Program-made: the position numbers and the translations under genes | Shown here: in pieces, positions 16,636 to 25,171 of the stretch | Layout: each line of letters begins with the position of its first letter | How positions within the stretch are numbered: the stretch's first letter is position 1 | The notes under the pieces: model-generated | The model's database searches: none | What the model was told of the DNA's origin: nothing | The model's input: the letters and a program-made list of their open reading frames with translations, nothing else | Origin: Myxococcaceae bacterium JPH2 | Lineage (GTDB): Bacteria; Myxococcota; Myxococcia; Myxococcales; Myxococcaceae | DNA: 64,000 nt | NCBI GenBank assembly: GCA_016458225.1 | Contig: JAEMGR010000005.1 | Coordinates: 868,001-932,000, forward strand | Direction: 5' to 3'

Positions 16636-17445
16636 TCAGTCGGCCAGTCGGGCCGACAGGTAGGCCAGGAGCACGGGTGCGTTGGGGATCTTCGCCTCGT
16701 CTATCTTTCGCGACTTGCCGCGCGCGACGATGATCAGCTCGCGGGTCGACACGGATTCATCTTCCTCATCCTGGCGGCGGATGCTGTCGATGTCTTCCCA
16801 GCGCAGCAGCTGGCGCTTGTGCGTCAGCCCCGCGTCGCTGAGCACGAGCGGCCCGAAGCGCACCGACTGGCCCTGGGCGACCTGGCGCCGCACGCGCTCC
16901 AGCAGCACCGGGACGACGCGCGCGTTCACTTCCTCGTGGAGCGCGTCCGCGTCGTCCCAGAGGTCCAGCCGCAGCCGGTACGTGCCGGCCGGGTGCTCCA
17001 GGACGAGCCGCGCGTACATGCGGTTCTCGACGATGCCGCGCACCTCGCGCCACGCGATGCGCGTCTCGCCCGCGCGGAGCCCCTCGGCGTCCAGCACCAG
17101 CGCCTCCGGGGCGCGCAGCCACGCGAACACGTCGCTGGCGCGCCACCCGACGGCGTAGACGCCGGCCGGAATCCCGAGAACGAACAGGAAGAGCCCGGCG
17201 CGAGACAGGAAGAGCGCCTCGAGCAGCGCGCGCGGCAACACGTACACCGAGCCGAGCGCGAGCAGCGCCGCCACCACCAGGAAGATGAGCACCACGCCAA
17301 GGACGAGCCAGAACAGCGAACCGCTGGGAAAGACGCGGCCGTACGAATGCTTCAGCAGCGGGACCTCCGGTGATGTCGCCGAGCACGGCCCCGGGCAGGG
17401 CCGCGTGAGTCTCGGGATGATGGCCCTGCTTCTATAGGCAATCAC
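16636..17445 (-). CDS. Two-helix membrane protein with PH-like domain; start uncertain
   Basis: Two membrane helices (LFWLVLGVVLIFLVVAALLA and FLFVLGIPAGVYAVG) precede a soluble domain with ALVLDAEGLRAGETRIAWRE and FGPLVLSDAGLTHKRQLLRW. These are the same strand-loop-strand features as in the neighbour at 16110-16607, but with two such units. The start is unclear: GTG 17445 has a weak ribosome site, whereas a good GGAGG (17364-17368) precedes two CTG codons at 17355 and 17358, just before KHSYGRVFPSGS. If CTG is used, the protein is about 239 residues and begins right before the first helix. Function unknown. Confidence 0.6.
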   Translation of the reverse strand: MIAYRSRAIIPRLTRPCPGPCSATSPEVPLLKHSYGRVFPSGSLFWLVLGVVLIFLVVAALLALGSVYVLPRALLEALFLSRAGLFLFVLGIPAGVYAVGWRASDVFAWLRAPEALVLDAEGLRAGETRIAWREVRGIVENRMYARLVLEHPAGTYRLRLDLWDDADALHEEVNARVVPVLLERVRRQVAQGQSVRFGPLVLSDAGLTHKRQLLRWEDIDSIRRQDEEDESVSTRELIIVARGKSRKIDEAKIPNAPVLLAYLSARLAD

Positions 17446-17689
17446 CCCTGCTTTGACGACACCTTTCGCCCCCGCCTGCCCCCCACGTTCGCTCGCAGTG
17501 CGGTGCGAGCGACACGGCACGGCCTGCCCCGCGTTAACATCCCAGATTAAATGTATCAGCCGCTTGAGCTGGCATCTCCTTGCAAGTGCCGACTTCGTGA
17601 ACACTCAGCAGGTCGGGTTCTGTCCGAAACACTCGCTATTGGTGTATGGAGCCTCTGCTTTTCGCAGTGCCCCCCATGAGGAGTCCTCG

Positions 17690-18721
17690 ATGCGTCGTCT
17701 TGGCTCAGCCATTCTTGCCGTGAGCATGCTCGCGGGTTGCGGCGGTTCCGTCGCCCCCGAGCCTTCATCTGAAAACACCGCGCGCCAGGAGGCGCCGCTG
17801 ACGTCCACCGACGTGGACGTGGCCCCGGAGTGTCAGGGCATCATCAACTTCGTCAACACCGCCTCGTTCCAGACGCTGGACGCGTACCTGCCGAGCGACG
17901 TGGCGAGCAACCTGGTGGCCCGGCGCACCACGGCCCCCTTCGCGACGCTGGCGGAAGTGGCGGCGGTGCGGCTGGTGGGCCCGGCGCGGCTCGAGCAGAT
18001 TGAAGGCGGCGCGCGCGCGGAGAGCTTCATCACGGCGAGCTGCGTGGGCATCGTGGACGAGCTGGCCGTCTCGGCGGATGACGCGGCCGCCATCGTGGCG
18101 CTGGTGAACAGCATCAGCTCCACCGAGCTGCACGAGGTGCTGCCCAACGCGTGGAACGGCGCGGTGAACCTGCTCACCCAGCGCCCCTTCACCAACGTGG
18201 ACGCCATCGGGAACGTGACGGGCATCGCCACGGTGAGCATGCGCGCCCTGCGCAACGCCGCCACGCTGAGCAAGCCGTTCGAGGACCTGGTGGCCGCCAT
18301 TGCAGCCACGCCCCGTGGGGACTTCTACGGACGGGTGTACCGCCACTTCGACTGGTGGGGCACGCTGCACAACCGCGACTACTACAGCCGCGTCGACGTG
18401 CAGGAGTGCTTCGGCATCGACCCCGTCGACATCCCGGGGTACCCGAACAACCTGCCCTCCATGCGCGCCACCCTGGCCACCGCGGCCGAGGTGAACACGG
18501 TCATCGGGGACACGGTGAACTACGCCCACCACATGCACCCGGTCTCGCCCGCGCTCATCACGGCGGGCATGAACAACCTGACCCAGCAGACCCAGGGGCG
18601 CTCGTTCAAGGGCTGCTACTTCCGCTACGCCGAGGATCCGTGGAGCGGCCACAACATGGCGTTCTTCGTGGACCCCGCGACCGGCTTCGGCGTGATGGCC
18701 GAGACGTACTGGAGCGAGTGA
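17690..18721 (+). CDS. Lipoprotein with two helix-hairpin-helix-like repeats; function unknown
   Basis: The product has 343 residues, with ATG after GAGGAG. The signal ends in MLAGC. Two consecutive units of about 70 residues follow: the first has IINFVNTASFQTLDAYL then PFATLAEVAAVRLVGPARLE, the second IVALVNSISSTELHEVL then PFTNVDAIGNVTGIATVSM. The pattern is like the ComEA-type helix-hairpin-helix that reads helical protein or DNA backbone, but in a lipid-anchored setting. The C-terminal 120 residues (FYGRVYRHFDWWG, then GHNMAFFVDPATGFGVM) have no recognised family. It is convergent with the trigger-factor-like gene across a shared terminator. Confidence 0.65.
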   Translation: MRRLGSAILAVSMLAGCGGSVAPEPSSENTARQEAPLTSTDVDVAPECQGIINFVNTASFQTLDAYLPSDVASNLVARRTTAPFATLAEVAAVRLVGPARLEQIEGGARAESFITASCVGIVDELAVSADDAAAIVALVNSISSTELHEVLPNAWNGAVNLLTQRPFTNVDAIGNVTGIATVSMRALRNAATLSKPFEDLVAAIAATPRGDFYGRVYRHFDWWGTLHNRDYYSRVDVQECFGIDPVDIPGYPNNLPSMRATLATAAEVNTVIGDTVNYAHHMHPVSPALITAGMNNLTQQTQGRSFKGCYFRYAEDPWSGHNMAFFVDPATGFGVMAETYWSE

Positions 18722-18770
18722 TTCCGTCGCGCTCGCGGGGCAGGTGAGCCCACGAGCGCGTCACGGGTTG

Positions 18771-18803
18771 GCTCGGGCTCCGGTCATGTGCCGGGGCCCG
18801 GGC
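18771..18803. terminator. Bidirectional terminator between convergent genes
   Basis: Arms 18771-18783 and 18791-18803 pair over 13 bp, with two G-T pairs and a 7-base loop. It lies between the HhH-type lipoprotein gene and the trigger-factor-like gene, which converge here. Confidence 0.65.
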
Positions 18804-18804
18804 G

Positions 18805-19932
18805 TCACGCGTTCTCGGCGCCCTCGAACTTCACGCGGGCGTGAGACATGACGTGCTCCACCGCGAGCAGGTGCCACGCCACGTCCCGCATCTGCGAGGC
18901 GGCGGTGGGGTCGGTGAGCGACTCGCGGAGCTGCGCGGGGGTGATGCCGAAGGGCTCGGAGGACTCGCTCAAGAGCTCCAGCGTCTTCTCCGGCGTCAGC
19001 TCCAGCTTGTCCCGGCTGGCGATGGCGCGAAGCACCAGGGCAATCTTGAGGCGCCGCTCCACGTCCTCGCGGATGCCCGGGTGATGCAGCCACCCGTCGA
19101 GCGCCTCCTGCTGCTCCGCCAGGCTGAACTGCTTGAGCGCCAGCGACTCGCCCTCGAGCTGCGACCAGCGGCGGCGGATCTCCTCGTCCACCAGCGCCTT
19201 GGACACCGTCACGTCCGCGCGCGACACCACCGTGTCCAGCACCAGGGCCTGCGCGTCCACCCACAGGAGGTCCGCCATCTCCTGCTCCATCTCGTCCACG
19301 ATGGAGTCCATCACGGCCTCGTGCGAGTCCCCGCGTCCCAGGGCCTTGAGGAAGGCATCGGACTCGGTGTCGGGCATCGTCACCTCGCGGGCGGCGCGCA
19401 CGTCCACGATGAAGCGCGCGGGCTTGCCGCGAAGCTGCTCGGCCGGGTACTCGTCCGGCAGCGTGACGCCCACCTCCAGGCTGTCACCCACCTCGGCCTC
19501 GGCGATGACCTCCGCGAAGCCGGGCAGCATGGCCTGCGGCGCCAGCTCCATCCAGAAGCCCAGCCGCGTGCTCAGCGGGATGAGCTGGCCATTGGCATAG
19601 CCGAGGATGTCGAGCTGCACCTCGTCCCCCATGGCGACGGGCTCGCCTTCCTCGCGGGGACGGGACTGGGCCTGCGCGCGCGCCAGCTCGTGGAAGCGCT
19701 GCAGCAGGTCCTCCTCCGTGAGGTCCTCGGGAGCGGGGACGGTGATGTCCAGGTGCTCCAGCGAGGGCGCCTTCACCTCCGGCAGGTTCGACACGCCCTG
19801 GAGGCCCGTGGCGACGGGGAGGCGCTGCACCAGCTGCCGCACCGGGGACTCCGCGGGCGGCGGAGTCCCACGGGCCGCGGCGGGAACAGGAGACGGCTTC
19901 TTCGAGGCGTTCTTCTTGTCACTGCTGGCCAC
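18805..19932 (-). CDS. Trigger-factor-like peptidyl-prolyl isomerase/chaperone lacking the ribosome-binding motif
   Basis: The product is 375 residues from GTG 19932, which has GGAGG 7 bp upstream; a TTG further up adds 21 residues. Residues about 90-190 are an FKBP-type domain as in trigger factor (GDEVQLDILGY, PGFAEVIAEAEVGDSLEV, TLPDEYPAEQLRGKPARFIV). The rest is the helical trigger-factor C-domain (VSKALVDEEIRRRWSQLEG, then LKIALVLRAIASRDKLELT). Standard trigger factor has about 430 residues and begins with a ribosome-docking domain containing the GFRxGKxP loop. Here the N-terminus is instead a Lys/Ser/Pro-rich tail followed by a short stretch, so ribosome docking is probably lost. It is likely a paralogue with a specialised client. 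Confidence 0.82.
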   Translation of the reverse strand: MASSDKKNASKKPSPVPAAARGTPPPAESPVRQLVQRLPVATGLQGVSNLPEVKAPSLEHLDITVPAPEDLTEEDLLQRFHELARAQAQSRPREEGEPVAMGDEVQLDILGYANGQLIPLSTRLGFWMELAPQAMLPGFAEVIAEAEVGDSLEVGVTLPDEYPAEQLRGKPARFIVDVRAAREVTMPDTESDAFLKALGRGDSHEAVMDSIVDEMEQEMADLLWVDAQALVLDTVVSRADVTVSKALVDEEIRRRWSQLEGESLALKQFSLAEQQEALDGWLHHPGIREDVERRLKIALVLRAIASRDKLELTPEKTLELLSESSEPFGITPAQLRESLTDPTAASQMRDVAWHLLAVEHVMSHARVKFEGAENA

Positions 19933-20055
19933 CGGGGGGCCTCCTGGCAGATAGCGACCGTGATCCCAGACGGGATTGAAGCGAGAGCGACTCAACGGTG
20001 CCTACCAGAATAGGGCCCTCCGGCGACAATACCCAGAAGTTCCCGGGATGAAGGA

Positions 20056-21069
20056 CTACCCGAAGAGCCCGCCCACGAAGCTGGAGACGGCGGAGACGCC
20101 GGCGCCGATCTGGCTGACCACCGGGATGTTGGTGGCGGCGGCGACGGAGCCCACGGCGGTGATGACGCTGGTGACCTTCTTGGTGGTGCTGGCCTTGGGG
20201 TCGCGCACGGCGGAGTAGGCGCTGGCCACGTCGAAGGCGGCGATGGCGACGTTGGCGCCCGGGGCGAAGCGGCCCGCGGCCTTGGCCAGCGGACCCGCGG
20301 CGGCGCGAGCCGCGGCGGTGGTGGCGGCGCGAGCGGCGGCCTTGCCTCCCTCGTTCAGCGCGGCGCGAGCGGCGGCGCGGGTCGCGGTGCCCGCGGCGGT
20401 GCGCACGGCCGTGCCACCGGCCCTCACGGCGCCATCCACGGCGGTGCGGACACCGGCGCGCACGGCGGTGCGGCCCGCGCCCTCGAAGGCGCCCTTGGCG
20501 GCGGCCTTGGCGGCGGCGCGCGCCAGCTTGGGGCCCGCGCCCGGGACGGCGGCCTTGAAGGCGCCGCTGGCGGCCTTGTAGGCGCTGCCGAACTTGTGGG
20601 CGTCGCGGGCGATGTCGAGGCCGCCCTTGACGGTGGAGACGACGCCCTTGCCCGCGGCGGCGACCGAGCCCACGGCCTTGTCCCAATCCTGGCGGCTGCC
20701 GCTGCGCACCGCGTTGCGGATGTCGGAGGCGGCGGTGCCAATCTGCTTGGGCAGCTTGGCGGCGCTGGTGATGGTGCCGAAGACGCCGCCCGCGATGCCC
20801 AGCTTGCCCTTCAGGTCGAGCTTGGTCTTCGGGTCGGTCGCCTTGGACACCACCTTGTCGATGTTGTTGCGCAGGGTGGTGCGAAACCCATCGGCGCGCA
20901 GGCCGCGAACGTTCTCGAAGACGTCCTTGGTCGCCGTGGAGACCTTCTTGTAGGTGTCGTAGCCCTTCTTGAGCTGCTCCCCGGCCTTCTTCCCAGCCGC
21001 GAGCGGATCCTTGGCGACCTGGTGGAGGGTGTTGCTGACGGTCTTGCGGGCGCGGTCGATGAGGCTCAT
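20056..21069 (-). CDS. Ala-rich, signal-less protein with hydrophobic C-terminus; function unknown
   Basis: The product has 337 residues. It begins MSLIDRARKTVSNTL and has an amphipathic helical first third. A centre made mainly of Ala, Arg, Gly and Lys (about 165-265) is followed by a hydrophobic Ala/Val/Gly-rich tail with SVITAVGSVAAATNIPV. No signal peptide or known domain is visible. The basic Ala/Lys-rich composition recalls histone-H1-like or membrane-active proteins, and the tail recalls pore-forming or secreted translocator segments; neither can be assigned. Codon use is normal for the window. The 166 bp upstream, to the immunity remnant, appear empty. Confidence 0.6.
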   Translation of the reverse strand: MSLIDRARKTVSNTLHQVAKDPLAAGKKAGEQLKKGYDTYKKVSTATKDVFENVRGLRADGFRTTLRNNIDKVVSKATDPKTKLDLKGKLGIAGGVFGTITSAAKLPKQIGTAASDIRNAVRSGSRQDWDKAVGSVAAAGKGVVSTVKGGLDIARDAHKFGSAYKAASGAFKAAVPGAGPKLARAAAKAAAKGAFEGAGRTAVRAGVRTAVDGAVRAGGTAVRTAAGTATRAAARAALNEGGKAAARAATTAAARAAAGPLAKAAGRFAPGANVAIAAFDVASAYSAVRDPKASTTKKVTSVITAVGSVAAATNIPVVSQIGAGVSAVSSFVGGLFG

Positions 21070-21235
21070 GGAAGGTCTCCCTCGGCTCGGGGGCGGGGAA
21101 AGGATTTGGAAGGGCGCTGCGATTGAAAGGATTATCGGAGCGCCGGGCGATCAGTTGCGCGGAAGTCCTTATTCTCCGAGAACCCAGCTCTAACGCGGTG
21201 CAGCAACCCAGGCATGCGCCTCGCTTCTGACAGGC

Positions 21236-21696
21236 CTACGGCTGGAGCAGCGGGGACGCCAACGAGCGAATCTCATGCGGAACCGAAATCTCTCGCTCCA
21301 GTTGGAAGCCTCGCGTCCAATTTCCGTAATCGGCATTGAGCACGAGCGCCCCGTCGATTCGCTGCAAGAGAATCTTCTCCCCATTGAAGAGCAGCCCCCC
21401 GTCGCGACCGTGGTCCAGCAGCAGCAACGTTGAGCGCACCATCAGCCGGTGGCCCTCGGCGTAGCCCTCGACGCCAGGACTGAGTCGGAAGCCGATGGAC
21501 ACATCCGGCCTGAACCGGAAGTCCCGCGCGAACAACGAGCGGCCCTCCTCGTCCAACCTGGCCGCATGGATCGACAAAGCAGGCCCAACCAGCTGCGCGT
21601 CACCCCCCACGCCAAGCCAAGCCGCTCGGCAATGAGGCGCAGCGCCTGCGCTGGCGTCATGTCCGTCGCCAGCTCGAGACTGTTCTCAATCCCCAT
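21236..21696 (-). pseudogene. Frameshifted SitI3-family immunity protein
   Basis: The first frame, from ATG 21696, reads GIENSLELATDMTPAQ up to GLAWG. The second frame continues with GDAQLVGPALSIHAARLDEE, then FRPDVSIGFRL, LLFNGEKILLQR and SLASPLL. Together they give about 153 residues, the length and motif order of SitI3-family immunity proteins from myxobacterial swarm-inhibition toxins. The frames join at a run of six Gs on the coding strand (21603-21608); seven would restore the protein. The ATG overlaps the end of the toxin remnant by 11 bp, a translational-coupling arrangement. It may be decayed, phase-variable, or a sequencing error in the homopolymer. Confidence 0.72.
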
Positions 21697-23905
21697 ACTC
21701 AACCCTCGCACCACCCCGAGACATCAAACCACCCGCCTCAACCCCAGACACTCCCAGGGAAACCAGAACCACCTCCCCGCCTTTGACGATGAACACCTCT
21801 TCAACCCCTCGATGGGCCATGTGACGAACTGGTGCCTCGCCTCCTCAATCGTCCCGGGGCGATCGTCCAAGTTCAAGACGATACGGTCGGCCTGACCTGG
21901 GTCCACCTTCATCCTCTTCACATAGTCCCACATGTTGCGGACCCTTTGCCCATTGGGGGAGTAGCAATCCGCATACTCACCGTTGAGCCGCTAGTCGGGC
22001 CTCTTGCCATTGGGTTTTCGACCGGGATTCTGTTCCACATGGTAGCCGTTCTCCGCGAGGGTGACGGCCGATTCACTCTCACGGTCTATCGCCTTGATGT
22101 TGTCAGGGTCTTCGTCTCCCACTTCATGGGGAGTCTTGCGCCCCGTCAGACTCCCCTTGGGTCGAGAAGCGACCTCGCCCCCTCCTGCGTGGTTGAGGAC
22201 AACCAAGGCGCCAGCCCCAGCCCCCACCACGGTAGCCAGTTGCCCCGTTGGCACCGCGCTGCGCTCGAGCACCAGCGCCCCCTGTGCGGAGAGGGACAGC
22301 ACGGGCACCATGGCATCGGCCCCTCCCATCGCCGCGGCCACCGCACCCGTCGTTCCTTTCGAGGCACCACCAGCCGCGGAGAGTGCAGTCACCAGCTTCG
22401 CGACAGCTTGGATCCGCTCTCCGCGCGTCATGGCCTGGAAACGCGCCAGGTACTCCAGCGAGGAGTCGATGAGAGCCGCCACGCTCGCAGGCAGGTTCTT
22501 CAGCGACAGCAAGCTGTCCGACGGGTGGGTGAAGAACTTCCCGATGGCCATGGCCAACTCGAAGAAGGCCTCCTGCGCACCATCCAATGAACGACTGACG
22601 AGGTCCGCGTCATCGTAGACCTTTGCCAGCGGGCGCGAGTCCACCACTCGCAGCCGCTCGTCCACGGGCAGGAAGAGGTCTCCCTCCACAACGTAGAAGT
22701 GCCCCAATTCAAAGCCCATGGCTCGGAAGGCCCCGTCCCGCCACACCACAGGAGCCACGCGCTGTTGTGTGCGCCCGGTGTAGACCCATGCGAGATAGCC
22801 ATCCGGCCGCAGCACCACCACCCGCCGCGCCTTGAAGCGGTCCACCCGGCTGAGCAATTCCTCCCGAGACACCGTGCCCCGCACCAGCACCTCGCGCAGC
22901 AGGAGGCTTGCTCCCATTCGGGATGGGAAATTGCCCATCGTCAGCCGCTTGTTCATCAGCAGCGCCAACAGTCGCGCCGCCTGATGGGGCGTGAGCGGGC
23001 CCCCCGGCAGCGGCAGTTCGTCTCGGGGTTCCAGACCGGCGAGCCTCAACAGGCGATCAAAGCCATCGACCTGAGCCTCCTCGCCAGTGATGGCCCGAAT
23101 GGCGACGACGGCCAAGTCTGGCTGAGTCACCTCCGTACGCGAGGAGCGCAAGGATTGATGATGCCTCAATCGCTCCGGCGGACTCGGAGCAGGGGGTGCC
23201 TGCACAGGCTCTGGGAACGCCACGACAGGCAAGCCATCACGCGCAATGTCCTGCGTCCCGACAGTGGCTTTGGCCAGCGTGTACCGCGACGGCAGCCTCG
23301 GCTGCCCGAAGAGAACGTGCTCAATGTCCAGTTCGACCTCAGTGCCCATGAGACGAGCCCCCAGCACGTCCGAGGCAAAGACCTCCAAATAGAAGGGGCC
23401 CAGTGTCCCGGTGAGGAACCCACCAACGGGGTGGTAGTTCGGATTGACCCTGTTGGAGTAACGCCTGACGAGGTGCCCGGATAGCAGGCTGTAACCCTCC
23501 AAGCCGCCCAACCATGCCCCCAGTGGTGCCGAGTCAGAGCCCAGTTTGAAGGCCCGAACCCACTGCCCCAGTCAGACAGACTGTCCCAGTCCTCTTTCCG
23601 AAGGAGCCCAACACCGGACTCACCACCCCACAGCCGCAGTCGCAAGGGGCGCCCAGCTTGACGCCAACCTCTGAACCGCCGTCGATGACCAGGGTGGGTT
23701 CGAACACCAAGAACCCCTCTGCGTTGCTCCCGCCTCGACGCGGCATCTGCGCAGAAGTCATGACGTCCAGCCGGGTCAGCGAGTGCCAGCCTTCAGAGTC
23801 GGGGATTGCAGCCCGCGCGAGCTCCGGTTCCTCGAACTCCTCCGCCCAACAGACGACCGGCAATAGCAACAGCGGCACCACCGCCAGCCTCATCCTCCCG
23901 AGCAT
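21686..23905 (-). pseudogene. Degraded contact-dependent toxin (SitA/CdiA-like) with C-terminal CdiA-type tRNase domain
   Basis: The repaired reading begins at ATG 23905 with a signal peptide (MRLAVVPLLLLPVVCWAEE), continues through an unknown beta-rich part, then helical segments ending in a hydrophobic Ala/Gly region. It finishes with GYHVEQNPGRKPNGKRPD, GEYADCYSPNGQRVRN and DRIVLNLDDRPGT, the pattern of CdiA C-terminal tRNA nucleases. Visible lesions are single-base losses at about 23646-23649 and 23566-23569, an in-frame TAG at 21991-21993 where the domain needs a codon after KRPD, and another loss near 21796-21802 just before VFIVKGGEVVLVSLG. The repaired C-terminus ends at TGA 21686, overlapping the immunity start. 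The arrangement matches a toxin-immunity pair that is now inactive, if the sequence is right. Confidence 0.7.
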
Positions 23906-24271
23906 CCCTGCCTCCCATGACTGGTTCGGCACCCCGGACCGGAAGCAAGGTCCTACCGAGCCGGGCTGACCTGACTGTCATCCCGTCAAGGACTGGACAT
24001 GAAGGGTAAATCGGGCAACGGGAAGGCACACAAGCAGTGGCGGACCACGAACCACGGCCCCTCTTTCACGACGTCGAGCATCCCAAGCGGAGCCGCTGTG
24101 AACTGTCTTAGCGACACAGTGGCGGGCTTCGGACACGACAGGAGTGCACCTGCTGAGCCCTGGAGAATGAAGTGCACGCGAAGCAAGGCGCTGCGCTGAG
24201 CCCCTCGGGCCCCGAGAACTCAGTCTTGATGCGATGGCGGCCCCGCTGTAGGTCGTACCAGGGAGGCTGCC
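23906..24271. other. Intergenic stretch without a supported gene
   Basis: These 366 bp lie between the toxin remnant and a divergent gene. A short frame at 23999-24199 (MKGKSGNGKAHKQWRTTNHG) has no recognised domain and poor third-position GC, so it is not called. The region probably holds the divergent promoters. Confidence 0.5.
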
Positions 24272-25156
24272 GTGTTGGATACGAAGACGCTGCGCTCGGA
24301 CGCGCTCGGGAACTCACTCGCGGAGGCATTCCTCGCGTGGCAAGGCGAGGCGTGGCGCATCTGGCCCTTCACTGCGCGGGGCGAGGCGCATCACTTCCTC
24401 TTCGAGGCGGATCCCGCTCGACTGGGAGCGCTCATTGCAGCCACCCGCGCCTTCGAGGCCACGGGCGAGGCATCCCTCTTGCTCGACTTCTTCATGCACG
24501 AGCGCCCGGGCTTCGAGCGCGCGCTCGACGCTGTACGCACCCGGCCCGCTCCGGACGCATTGGAACAGATACTCAGCGAGGACCGCGAGGCGCGCGCAAC
24601 CTGGCTGGGTGTTGGCGAGGATGGCGTCCGAGCCCATCGCTATCACCAGCTCGTGCACGGGCTGTTGCGTGTTCGGCAGCTCGAAGAGTTGAGCCCCCCG
24701 CCCGCGATTCTCCAGTTCAGCGCGGAGACCTTGCACCGACTCGTGCGCGAGCCGCCCGATGTCGCGGCGCTCCTCCACGCAACCCGCGAGCGCACTGAGA
24801 ACGGCGATGTCCACGCGCTCTTCATGCTCTGCCTTCAGACCGCCTTGCTCCCGGAGTCCCCCAACCTGGGCCTGGGCTGCTGCCCGAGCCGAGAGCTGGA
24901 CGAGACTCCATGCGCACTGCCTCGGACGCTGATCGCTCCATCCGATGACGCGGAGCACACCTTCTCGCTCCTCTCCGATGGGTTCCTGCTGCACATCGGA
25001 GACATCACCTGGGGCTCGGGGGCGGAACTCCAACGAGCCGCGCTGGACGGCGCGGGACTCGCGGAGGCGCTGGGGCGACTGGGCGCGCAGGGCGCCCCCG
25101 CGCTGTCGTTCATGGCCCGACTGGACCATGACCCCGACGACTTGGATTCCGAGTGA
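24272..25156 (+). CDS. Hypothetical cytoplasmic protein, 294 residues
   Basis: The GTG start has GGGAGG 5 bp upstream; a TTG one codon later is equally well spaced. No signal peptide or membrane segment is present. The sequence is helical and acidic, with Ala/Leu/Glu-rich stretches, a central HALFMLCLQTALLPESPN and a C-terminal FSLLSDGFLLHIGDITWG. No known family was recognised. Third-position GC is normal, so the gene is probably real. It lies between the decayed toxin locus and the convergent 495-residue unknown gene, 15 bp from it, so a link to the conflict locus is possible but unproven. Confidence 0.7.
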   Translation: MLDTKTLRSDALGNSLAEAFLAWQGEAWRIWPFTARGEAHHFLFEADPARLGALIAATRAFEATGEASLLLDFFMHERPGFERALDAVRTRPAPDALEQILSEDREARATWLGVGEDGVRAHRYHQLVHGLLRVRQLEELSPPPAILQFSAETLHRLVREPPDVAALLHATRERTENGDVHALFMLCLQTALLPESPNLGLGCCPSRELDETPCALPRTLIAPSDDAEHTFSLLSDGFLLHIGDITWGSGAELQRAALDGAGLAEALGRLGAQGAPALSFMARLDHDPDDLDSE

Positions 25157-25171
25157 GGGCTCGCGCCTCGC

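Noticed and set aside
17571-17585. Possible sigma-54 promoter TGGCATCTCCTTGCA
   Set aside because: The GG-to-GC spacing is one base short of the canonical 10, and no conserved element surrounds it.
21724-21933. Small 69-residue protein beginning MWDYVKRMKVDPG
   Set aside because: Same frame as, and continues, the nuclease domain of the toxin remnant after the TAG; it is a fragment, not a gene.
23999-24199. 66-residue forward frame beginning MKGKSGNGKAHKQW
   Set aside because: Low third-position GC, no ribosome site and no family.
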